Source of the DNA: Desulfovibrio sp. JC010 | Lineage (GTDB): Bacteria; Desulfobacterota; Desulfovibrionia; Desulfovibrionales; Desulfovibrionaceae | Length of the DNA: 64,000 bases | Reading direction: 5' to 3' | Assembly (NCBI RefSeq): GCF_010470675.1 | Contig: NZ_VOIQ01000001.1 | Span: 1-64,000 of the forward strand | Part shown: piece by piece, positions 34,153 through 41,252 of the stretch | How the letters are laid out: each line of letters begins with the position of its first letter | How positions within the stretch are numbered: position 1 is the first letter of the stretch | Notes under the pieces: model-generated | Database searches by the model: none | Told to the model about the DNA's origin: nothing | Seen by the model: the letters and a program-made list of their open reading frames with translations, nothing else | Program-made: the position numbers and the translations under genes

Positions 34153-35421
34153 ATGACTGTTTACCGGTATTGGACAAAAAAACTTTTCATCCTTTTTTGC
34201 GGCCTGCTCTTCTGTCTTGGACTTTCCGTATCTGAAATCAGCGCATCAAAACAAAAGACTTCTGCCGAAAACTCCCGTCTTCTGCCTGTGATACAGGAAT
34301 TCAAGGAATTAATTGAAAACGACCCGAAACTGCTCATGCTTTTCACGCAGATGTTCGAGCAGGTTCCCCCCGACTCTCCCCAGTTCAAAACTGATCCCGA
34401 CGGCAATCCCCAAATCCGCAGCTACACTCAAATGCTGCAAAAAATAAGTGAAATTTCACAGCAGGCACCGGAATTCAACACAAGCGGTCTGGTGGGATTC
34501 CCCATAAACGCCGTTTTGAACTGGCCCATGGGGACATCTGCCGGAACGAATGCATTTCTCGACAGCCGGGTCAATTCCCAGCTGAAAAAGATACTCAAAC
34601 AATGGGCTGTTTTTCTGGGTTCAGAAGATTCACGCTACGTGCTTGGTGACGATCCAAAAACAGGATGGTTCGGCCGTGATGCCCGAAAAGCCATGCCGGG
34701 CTTTGAAAAAGACTTCGTCTGCGACCCGGACAAGCCGTATCACGGTTTCAAATCATGGGACGATTTTTTCACCCGCAAGTTCCGTAAAGGCCGTCGCCCC
34801 GTAGTAGCACCCGACAACGATGCTGTTATCGCGAATTCCTGCGAATCCGCACCTTTCAATCTGGCAAAGAATGTAAAATTCAGAGATCAATTCTGGATTA
34901 AGGGCCAGCCGTACTCGCTTTATCACATGCTCGACGGCGACCCGCTGGCTGCCCAGTTTGAAGGCGGAACCATTTATCAGGCATTTCTGAGCGCACTCAG
35001 CTACCATCGCTGGCACTGTCCGGTAAGCGGTAAGATTATAAAGACAAAACTGATTGACGGATCCTACTACGCCCAATCACCCACGGTGGGGTTTGATCCG
35101 GCCAGTCCCAACGAATCTCAGGGCTATCTTACCCAGGTCGCGGCTAGAGCTTTAATCTTCATTGAAGCGGACAATCCCGACATCGGCTTAATGGCAATCA
35201 TATTTGTCGGCATGGCTGAGGTTTCTTCAAACGAGATCACGGTATATGAGGGGCAGCATGTTAAGAAGGGAGATCAGCTGGGCATGTTTCATTTCGGCGG
35301 CTCAACCCATGTGCTCATCTTCCGCCCCGGCGTAAATCTGGAATTCGACCTGCGCGGCCAAAAGCCCGGACTGGATACTACAAATATTCCGGTACGCTCG
35401 CGCATAGCTACCGTCAGGTAA
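34153..35421 (+). CDS. Secreted phosphatidylserine decarboxylase-like protein
   Basis: A 422-residue protein with a signal or anchor helix (about 8-28). The rest matches the phosphatidylserine decarboxylase family of the fungal/secreted type: SWDDFFTRKFRKGRRPV, YHRWHCPVSGKI with the catalytic His, and the self-cleavage motif GGST (FGGSTHVLIF, about residue 382). PSD enzymes cut themselves before Ser to form a pyruvoyl cofactor. The usual bacterial Psd is an inner-membrane protein without such an export signal. The ATG at 34153 has AGGAGG with a 7-base spacer. It stands alone between terminators. Substrate may be a lipid or an amino acid. Confidence 0.87.
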   Translation: MTVYRYWTKKLFILFCGLLFCLGLSVSEISASKQKTSAENSRLLPVIQEFKELIENDPKLLMLFTQMFEQVPPDSPQFKTDPDGNPQIRSYTQMLQKISEISQQAPEFNTSGLVGFPINAVLNWPMGTSAGTNAFLDSRVNSQLKKILKQWAVFLGSEDSRYVLGDDPKTGWFGRDARKAMPGFEKDFVCDPDKPYHGFKSWDDFFTRKFRKGRRPVVAPDNDAVIANSCESAPFNLAKNVKFRDQFWIKGQPYSLYHMLDGDPLAAQFEGGTIYQAFLSALSYHRWHCPVSGKIIKTKLIDGSYYAQSPTVGFDPASPNESQGYLTQVAARALIFIEADNPDIGLMAIIFVGMAEVSSNEITVYEGQHVKKGDQLGMFHFGGSTHVLIFRPGVNLEFDLRGQKPGLDTTNIPVRSRIATVR

Positions 35422-35441
35422 GACGATACGCATAGACAAAA

Positions 35442-35477
35442 AAACAGCCCCTACACAGATGTGCCGGGGCTGTTTTT
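35442..35477 (+). terminator. Terminator of the PSD-like gene
   Basis: Stem ACAGCCCC / GGGGCTGT extended by A-T pairs, 14-base loop, followed by a T-run. Confidence 0.88.
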
Positions 35478-35513
35478 TTGGGTCTGGTTTCGTAACGTCA
35501 CTTGCCCAAAAAG

Positions 35514-35879
35514 CTAATCACGTCTTTTCATGAACTCTTCACATATTCCATAACTGGAACCCAAGTGCCCATACTCAAAAGTAAAAGGGGACAAATATTT
35601 AATTTTTTCATCTAGAAGAATGTGTCCTTTATATTTAGCACCGGAGCAGGAATAAAAAGTGTACTTCAAATTACTACCAGAATCGGTACACGACCAACCC
35701 CAGGAGGAATCTCTACCAATCAGTGTAACACCAAGAGTCTGCTTCTTACCTTGCTTTGCATCACTGACAATAAAGCACGTATGTCCTTCTATTTTTACTT
35801 GGTCAGAATCAAATGAATCTGCAAAACAATTTGTCGCAAAGAGTAGAATAAGACCAAGACAAAACAATATATTTTTCAT
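35514..35879 (-). CDS. Small secreted Cys-containing protein, unknown family
   Basis: A 121-residue exported protein: signal peptide 1-20 (ends NCFA), mature part with five further Cys (in TCF, SCT, SCS, GIC). No known family recognised. The start is the ATG at 35879 (AAGGGG five bases upstream); a GTG one codon earlier is too close to the ribosome site. More AT-rich than flanking metabolic genes. It lies 26 bp downstream of a similar small secreted protein gene. Confidence 0.75.
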   Translation of the reverse strand: MKNILFCLGLILLFATNCFADSFDSDQVKIEGHTCFIVSDAKQGKKQTLGVTLIGRDSSWGWSCTDSGSNLKYTFYSCSGAKYKGHILLDEKIKYLSPFTFEYGHLGSSYGICEEFMKRRD

Positions 35880-35905
35880 CACAACCCCTTTTAAAGCTAC
35901 ACTGT

Positions 35906-36271
35906 CTAATTAAACTTGCAGCGTCCATGATGATAATCCTCTCCACACCCTATACGATACTTAAATTCCTTGCCGGCATAAACCTTTTCTTCAACAGTCA
36001 TCACATCAAGTAATTTCTGACACCTCTGGTTGTTGTCCTCTGGACCAATATATACAGGTTGCTGCGTGGGAATAAAAAACAGTATCTTAACTTCTCTTGT
36101 GCCACACCAACCGGGCACCTTGATTTCTACTCTGGATGTTTTTTTCATAGTTGTCATGTTGATCATCTTAACTGTAGCCGCAGTAGTAGATTCAGCTATA
36201 GCTGAGTGAGGCAGGACAAGCATCCACAACATCAAGGCAATAAATACTGCACACAGAGCAATATATTTCAT
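35906..36271 (-). CDS. Small secreted Cys-containing protein, unknown family
   Basis: A 121-residue exported protein: signal peptide about 1-26 (SAIA), then a mature domain with four Cys (GWCGT, QRCQ, IGCGE, GRCKF) that could form two disulfides. Start ATG at 36271 preceded by a G-rich run; an upstream in-frame start adds MTGGI only. It lies in tandem with the gene at 35514, and both follow the pabC end by less than 1 kb. Function unknown. Confidence 0.72.
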   Translation of the reverse strand: MKYIALCAVFIALMLWMLVLPHSAIAESTTAATVKMINMTTMKKTSRVEIKVPGWCGTREVKILFFIPTQQPVYIGPEDNNQRCQKLLDVMTVEEKVYAGKEFKYRIGCGEDYHHGRCKFN

Positions 36272-36357
36272 AATCCCCCCCGTCACTTAATATAGTCATC
36301 TTCCGTATAAGCGTTAAAACTAAAAAACACGACTCTTTTCTCAACAACCAGCAAAAC

Positions 36358-37119
36358 TCAGCCCAGCACCGCAGCACTGATCCGCTTTGCAGTATCAAAA
36401 TCAACATCAAATTCCACATCGCCGATGGCCGTAACAGGAATCATCCCTCCCAGCGAATTAAGGGCGTAGACATGGTCAAACTGCTCAATCTGAGACAAAT
36501 TAATCCGGGCTGCGTCTATTTCAATATGTTCAGCCGCTATTTTCTGTGCAGTACCGGGGAGCTTGTAAGCTGTCTGCGGTTCGAAAAAAATATCACCCTT
36601 TTTAAATAACAGGGAAGCAAAGGATGATTCCAGCACATTGCCGTCAAAATCCTGCAACAAGGCATCATCAAATCCGTCCGCAAGGGCATCTTTCCATGCA
36701 TTAAGATAATCCATACGGTTAGTGGATTTGTGCCTCATGAGCGGTGTGAGAAAAACATGTGGGCAGGGCTTCAGGGTCCAAGTACGATTAGGTACTCGCT
36801 CAAACGGAATCGCGCCCACAATAGGCTGAGTACTCCCCTGCTCAACCGGGAAAAATATATTCACCCGCGCAAATCCGCTTTCCAGACCGTTGGCACCAAG
36901 CACCTCCAGAATAACTTTCTCATAGTCCAAAGCTTCTTCAGCTACGGAGAACTCGGCAAGACTTGTACGCGCTCGCTTAAGATGCAGGTCCAGATGACAG
37001 ATTTTGCTACCGTTCCAGCAGATAGTCTCAAAGAAACCGTACCCGGTCCTGAAAGCGGGCCGGGCGAGGTCGAGACTGACCATATCTTCGTGAAATTCAC
37101 CATTACGATAATAAATCAT
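36358..37119 (-). CDS. pabC: Aminodeoxychorismate lyase / class IV aminotransferase
   Basis: A 253-residue fold-type IV PLP enzyme. MIYYRNGEF at the start, the PLP-lysine in RHKSTNRMDYL, the phosphate-binding SSFASLLF segment and a late GMIPVTAIG loop are typical. In this operon after pabA and pabB it should release p-aminobenzoate and pyruvate from aminodeoxychorismate for folate synthesis. Its start overlaps the pabB stop by 4 bp (translational coupling). Confidence 0.9.
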   Translation of the reverse strand: MIYYRNGEFHEDMVSLDLARPAFRTGYGFFETICWNGSKICHLDLHLKRARTSLAEFSVAEEALDYEKVILEVLGANGLESGFARVNIFFPVEQGSTQPIVGAIPFERVPNRTWTLKPCPHVFLTPLMRHKSTNRMDYLNAWKDALADGFDDALLQDFDGNVLESSFASLLFKKGDIFFEPQTAYKLPGTAQKIAAEHIEIDAARINLSQIEQFDHVYALNSLGGMIPVTAIGDVEFDVDFDTAKRISAAVLG

Positions 37120-38405
37120 AGCGACTCCGGGTCGAGAATTTTTCCGGCTTTGGCGATAGTTTCTACATACTCTGCTTCAGGGTCGGAATCAATGACAATG
37201 CCGCTTCCGGCCCAGTAGTTTATCTCTTTTGTGTATTGATCATAAACAGCAGTCCTGATGGCGATGGATGAGACCATATCCTGCGGACCGGTGATGAGCA
37301 CAATGGAGCCGCAGTATGGCCCGCGCACATGCGACTCAAGCCTATCGATAAGCTCCATGGAACTTTTCTTGGGGCATCCGGTAATGGAACCGCCGGGAAA
37401 TGCGTTCAAAAGCAGATCAATGCAATCGCGCCCCTCAGCAAGTTCCCCGCGTACACGGCTGAACATCTGCAACAGATTATCCACCGCAAAAACAGACTTG
37501 TGATCCTCAACAACCACCGAACCGTAGCGGCAGTCCGAAGAAATATCATTGCGGATCAAATCCACAATCATGGAAAGTTCGGAATCCTCTTTCACAGAAC
37601 TGCGGAGCGACTCAACCAGCTCTTCTGAATATTCATCAAACCGGAGGGTCCCCTTGATGGGTTCGGAAAGCACCTGCCCCTGATCCACCCGTAAAAACAG
37701 CTCCGGGGAGGTGGAAACAACTACTTTTCCACCACTGCGCAAGAGCGCGTAATACGGTGCCGGATAACGTTTATGCAGTGCAAAAAACCATAGAACAGGA
37801 TCAACATCCCCACCCGGCATACTCAAGCGGGTGGTCAGGTTCAGCTGGTAAGTAAGTCCGTCACGGATATATTCAAGAGTACGGGCCACACCATCTTCAT
37901 ATCCCTGTTTATCCAAGGACATACGAACATCTTTCAATTCAAAAGACGGCAACAGGACATGCGGAATCGGACAAATTTCCTGCATGGCATCAACAATGGC
38001 CGACCGATAAGTTTCATCAGCACAAAGCAGCTTCAGGGACGATTTACCACTGTCATAAATAAGCACCCCGCGGTACTTTTTCAGATGAAGCAACGGAAAC
38101 TCAGCAGCCTTGCAGCTTTCCACCCCGCGCAACTCTTGCCCAAGCTCGTAGGACAGATAACCGATGACCGGACCATTATCCGCAAAACAGAACTCTTTCA
38201 TGCGTGCTGAAACATCTGTCGCGGACACACCGGGCTGCAGAACTAATTCATCCTGCGGTTCTATACCCAGATAACTCAAGCAGGAATCAGGCGCGCCCGG
38301 AGACCCGAGCAGCACGTCCGCTTCTTGCTCCTGCACGAAATGGAAGGCGATTTCCCGGAAACGCTCAAAACTACAGGAGTCCGAAATGGTGGAGGGCGTA
38401 AGCAA
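37116..38405 (-). CDS. pabB: Aminodeoxychorismate synthase component I
   Basis: A 429-residue chorismate-using enzyme. The PIKGT motif has the Lys that marks PabB; TrpE has Ala at this place. MIVDLIRND, DHKSVFAVDNLLQMFS and the GGSITGCPK signature complete the active site. It converts chorismate with ammonia from PabA. The start is the TTG at 38405 with GGAG at 38412-38415 and a 6-base spacer. It overlaps pabA by 35 bp and pabC by 4 bp. Confidence 0.94.
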   Translation of the reverse strand: MLTPSTISDSCSFERFREIAFHFVQEQEADVLLGSPGAPDSCLSYLGIEPQDELVLQPGVSATDVSARMKEFCFADNGPVIGYLSYELGQELRGVESCKAAEFPLLHLKKYRGVLIYDSGKSSLKLLCADETYRSAIVDAMQEICPIPHVLLPSFELKDVRMSLDKQGYEDGVARTLEYIRDGLTYQLNLTTRLSMPGGDVDPVLWFFALHKRYPAPYYALLRSGGKVVVSTSPELFLRVDQGQVLSEPIKGTLRFDEYSEELVESLRSSVKEDSELSMIVDLIRNDISSDCRYGSVVVEDHKSVFAVDNLLQMFSRVRGELAEGRDCIDLLLNAFPGGSITGCPKKSSMELIDRLESHVRGPYCGSIVLITGPQDMVSSIAIRTAVYDQYTKEINYWAGSGIVIDSDPEAEYVETIAKAGKILDPESL

Positions 38406-38922
38406 TGAAAACTCCGGGTTGCTCGGTTAAAAATGATTCCGGGTGGAACTGGTAGCCCAGCAGGGGCAGGCTTTCATGGGCTGCGGCCATGGGAACTTCC
38501 GCGCTGTTTTTACTTAGCACTCTCACCCCCTGCCCCAATTCTGAACAATAAAGGGAATGATAACGGGCCACAGCCATTTTTTTACCATCAAAATCAATAC
38601 ACTCGGTACGCCCGTGAAAACAGCCGTCCAGCCTTGCAGTGCGTCCACCGAAGTATTCATTAATTATCTGCATGCCGAGGCAGACGCCAAGCACAGGCAG
38701 GCCGGATTCAATCACAGCTTCATACCCCGGATAATCCGCCGGACAGCCCGGACCGGGAGAAATTATGATCAGCTGATAAGGGCTGAAATCAACGCCTTCC
38801 CCAGATCCCAGAACCTGCGCATATGGTCGCACCTCAATCCGCGCCCCCGCAATTTCGCGGGCCAGCAGATGCTCAAGGTTGTTGGTAAAGCTGTCGTTAT
38901 TATCAATAAGAAGTATGTTCAT
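38371..38922 (-). CDS. pabA: Aminodeoxychorismate synthase glutamine amidotransferase component
   Basis: A 183-residue class I amidotransferase: LLIDNNDSFTNNL at the N-terminus, SPGPGCPAD, the nucleophile Cys in GVCLGMQII and the His/Glu in YQFHPESFL. It supplies ammonia to PabB. TrpG-like enzymes look the same, but the pabB and pabC neighbours decide. The start is the ATG at 38922; a longer in-frame start at 38997 adds residues before the conserved first strand. Confidence 0.93.
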   Translation of the reverse strand: MNILLIDNNDSFTNNLEHLLAREIAGARIEVRPYAQVLGSGEGVDFSPYQLIIISPGPGCPADYPGYEAVIESGLPVLGVCLGMQIINEYFGGRTARLDGCFHGRTECIDFDGKKMAVARYHSLYCSELGQGVRVLSKNSAEVPMAAAHESLPLLGYQFHPESFLTEQPGVFIAYALHHFGLL

Positions 38923-39053
38923 GGTCTGGCGGGTATGTACTTCATCAATCAAGCAGGCACAAGCATGATAAATTAATTCAAAACCGGATTGTTGCATTTG
39001 GACAATTCAATAAGTATATAACGGTTTAATTCAATTAAGACCTTCCCCCCGAT

Positions 39054-39094
39054 AGGGATTCTTAAGGGGCTTAGCTCCTTAAGCCGCCGGAGGC
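39054..39094 (-). repeat. Interspersed repeat, variant copy D, outside any recognised gene end
   Basis: On the minus strand: GCCTCCGGCGGC, a 10-bp stem hairpin (CTTAAGGAGC / GCCCCTTAAG, loop TAA) and AATCCC. Same layout as copies B and C with a shorter stem. It lies between divergent genes, so no minus-strand gene ends here. Confidence 0.78.
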
Positions 39095-39144
39095 GAAATC
39101 ACCCGACAAAAGCGCAAAGCGCATCATATCCCTCAGGAAATAAA

Positions 39145-40305
39145 ATGGACTGTATTTCGAAAAGAGCCTGTGAGATCACCCCTTTCTTAGTCATGGACGT
39201 ACTGGAAAAAGCGCAGGAAATGGAACGGCAGGGCCGCAGCATCATCCACATGGAAATCGGCGAACCGGACTTCGACACCCCGGAATGCGTGAAGCAGGCC
39301 TGCATCAAGGCCATGGAAGAAGGCGAAACCCACTACACCCACAGCCTCGGCATCCCCCAGCTGCGCGAAGCGATCAGCAATTATTATAAAGACACCTACG
39401 GGGTGGATGTTGATCCGGGCCGGGTCATTATTACGCAAGGGACCTCCCCGGCCATGCTGCTGCTGTTTACCTTCATTCTGGATCAGGGCGACAACATCAT
39501 TGTCTCCGACCCCTGCTACGCCTGCTACAGCAACTTTATTTCCTTTTCCGGGGCTGAAGCCAACTCCATCCGCACCTTTGAGGAAGACGGATTCCAGTAC
39601 CGCCCGGAAGCAATCGAAAAGGCCATCAATAAGCGCACCAAAGCAATCCTGATCAACTCCCCTTCCAACCCCACCGGAACCCTGCTTTCCCCGGAACGCA
39701 TGGAGAAGATTGCCAAGATGGGGCCGTGGATCATCGCTGATGAAATCTACCACGGCCTTGTTTACGGGGAAAAGGAACACACCATCCTTGAATACACGGA
39801 TAAGGCTTTCGTGCTCAACGGATTCTCCAAGCTTTTCGCCATGACCGGATGGCGGCTGGGCTACATTATTGCCCCGGAAAAATACGTGCGTCCCATGCAG
39901 AAGCTCTGCCAGAACTTCTTCATCTCCGCCAACTCCATGGCCCAGCATGCCGGCGTGGCCGCGCTGACCGAATCATGGGACGAGGTCAACCGCATCAAGG
40001 GCATTTACGACGAACGCCGCAGATTCCTGCTGAAACGGCTGCGCGAAATCGGCTTTGATATCAAGGTCGAACCCACCGGAGCATTCTACGTGCTGGTCAA
40101 CATGAAGCATCTGGCCGCAAAATTCGAAGGAAGCTCCCTCAAGCTGGCCTTTGACATCTTAGAGAAGGCCGGAATCGGGGTCACACCGGGAATCGATTTC
40201 GGTGAAGGAGCCGAGGGTTTCATCCGTTTATCTTACGCCAATTCCATGGAAAATCTGGCTGAAGGGATGGATCGGCTGGAGAGGTATGTAAAGGAGAATG
40301 GGTAG
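39145..40305 (+). CDS. Class I/II PLP aminotransferase (aspartate aminotransferase group)
   Basis: A 386-residue fold-type I enzyme. IGEPDFDTPECV, the TQGTSPAML cofactor loop, NSPSNPTGTLLSPE, ADEIYHGL and the Schiff-base Lys in GFSKLFAMTGWRLGY are all there. FIRLSYANS near the end holds the substrate-carboxylate Arg. The broad group includes aspartate, alanine and aromatic aminotransferases; the exact substrate is not clear. Start ATG at 39145 with AGGA upstream. Confidence 0.92.
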   Translation: MDCISKRACEITPFLVMDVLEKAQEMERQGRSIIHMEIGEPDFDTPECVKQACIKAMEEGETHYTHSLGIPQLREAISNYYKDTYGVDVDPGRVIITQGTSPAMLLLFTFILDQGDNIIVSDPCYACYSNFISFSGAEANSIRTFEEDGFQYRPEAIEKAINKRTKAILINSPSNPTGTLLSPERMEKIAKMGPWIIADEIYHGLVYGEKEHTILEYTDKAFVLNGFSKLFAMTGWRLGYIIAPEKYVRPMQKLCQNFFISANSMAQHAGVAALTESWDEVNRIKGIYDERRRFLLKRLREIGFDIKVEPTGAFYVLVNMKHLAAKFEGSSLKLAFDILEKAGIGVTPGIDFGEGAEGFIRLSYANSMENLAEGMDRLERYVKENG

Positions 40306-40335
40306 GCTTTAACAATTTTTAACCCATATTTACTT

Positions 40336-40385
40336 GTTCAGCTCCTGATTGACGATCTATTGTATCAAAAAATCAGGAGCTGAGC
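40336..40385 (+). promoter_or_regulatory. 15-bp inverted repeat covering the ribosome site of the lectin-fold gene
   Basis: GTTCAGCTCCTGATT and AATCAGGAGCTGAGC (one G-U pair) separated by 20 nt. The right arm contains AGGAG, the only Shine-Dalgarno-like sequence before the ATG at 40392. No T-run follows, so it is not a standard terminator. Confidence 0.6.
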
Positions 40386-40391
40386 TTAAAT

Positions 40392-41160
40392 ATGAAAACA
40401 AAATTTAAATCGATACTGGCTATTTCGTTTTCCCTGCTGCTCGGATGCGCAGCACTTTTTCCCGCCAATGCAGATGCGCGCCCCCGCTGAAACAAATATC
40501 GTCACCATCAACGGGATAGATTTCAAAGTGGACAGCACTTACCGCTTTTTCACTTGGAAAAATCTGCCTGCCGACGTTTCCATTACCAGAATGGCCCGTA
40601 AGAGCTTTACCAATGTTAATGGTAAAACTCACGAATATGAAGTCGTTTACGTTAAAAGCGGCAACCTGAACTGGTATCAGGCCGCGCGGCTGGCTGAAGA
40701 TGCCGGAGGTTATCTGGCTTCCATCAGCAGTGCCGAGGAAAATGATTTTGTCTTCGGTCTGGTTGATGATGAAAAATATTTCTGGAAATTCCCGCCTTAC
40801 AACGGCAGCAAGCCCATGAATCATCATGAGATCAAAATCGGTCCCTTTCTCGGAGGATACCAGCCCCTCGGCTCACCTGAACCCGCCGGAAACTGGCAAT
40901 GGCTCTCCGGCGAGAAATGGCAATATGAAAACTGGGCCCAAAATATTGATGACGGTGAGATCGATAAAGACCCGCGCGACAACACCCAGCCCAACGATTC
41001 CGGCCATTCCGGCTTCGGACAGCGGGTAATGGGCTTCGGCGAGATGAACAAGCCCGTCCCCACATGGGGAGACTACATGGATGATGTAGGAACCTACGGA
41101 CGCAAACGCACTCCGGGCCGCTGCTACGCATTTATCATCGAGTATGGGGAAGTTAAATAG
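40392..41160 (+). pseudogene. Exported C-type-lectin-fold protein, frameshifted near the signal peptide
   Basis: ATG at 40392 opens a clear signal peptide (LLLGCAALFPANADA), but the frame hits TGA at 40488. From 40468 the next frame is open to 41160 and encodes a C-type lectin-like domain: NWYQAARLAEDAGGYLASI, GNWQWLSGEKWQYENWA, QPNDSG and GRCYAFIIEYGE. Reading one base less in the C run near 40485 joins both parts into one exported protein of about 255 residues. The internal ATG at 40468 has no ribosome site and would give an unexported protein. So this is a one-base frameshift, real or an error. Such domains bind sugars or act as formylglycine-like folds. Confidence 0.8.
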
Positions 41161-41189
41161 GCTGGTTATTTTAAATTAATTGGAAATGA

Positions 41190-41225
41190 AAACTCCCTGC
41201 GGACGGTGATGTTCGCAGGGAGTTT
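41190..41225. terminator. Hairpin between convergent lectin-fold and RND genes
   Basis: 12-bp perfect stem AAACTCCCTGCG / CGCAGGGAGTTT, 12-base loop, short T ends on both strands. Confidence 0.7.
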
Positions 41226-41252
41226 GGGGTTTTCAGTATCGAATATTGCGGA

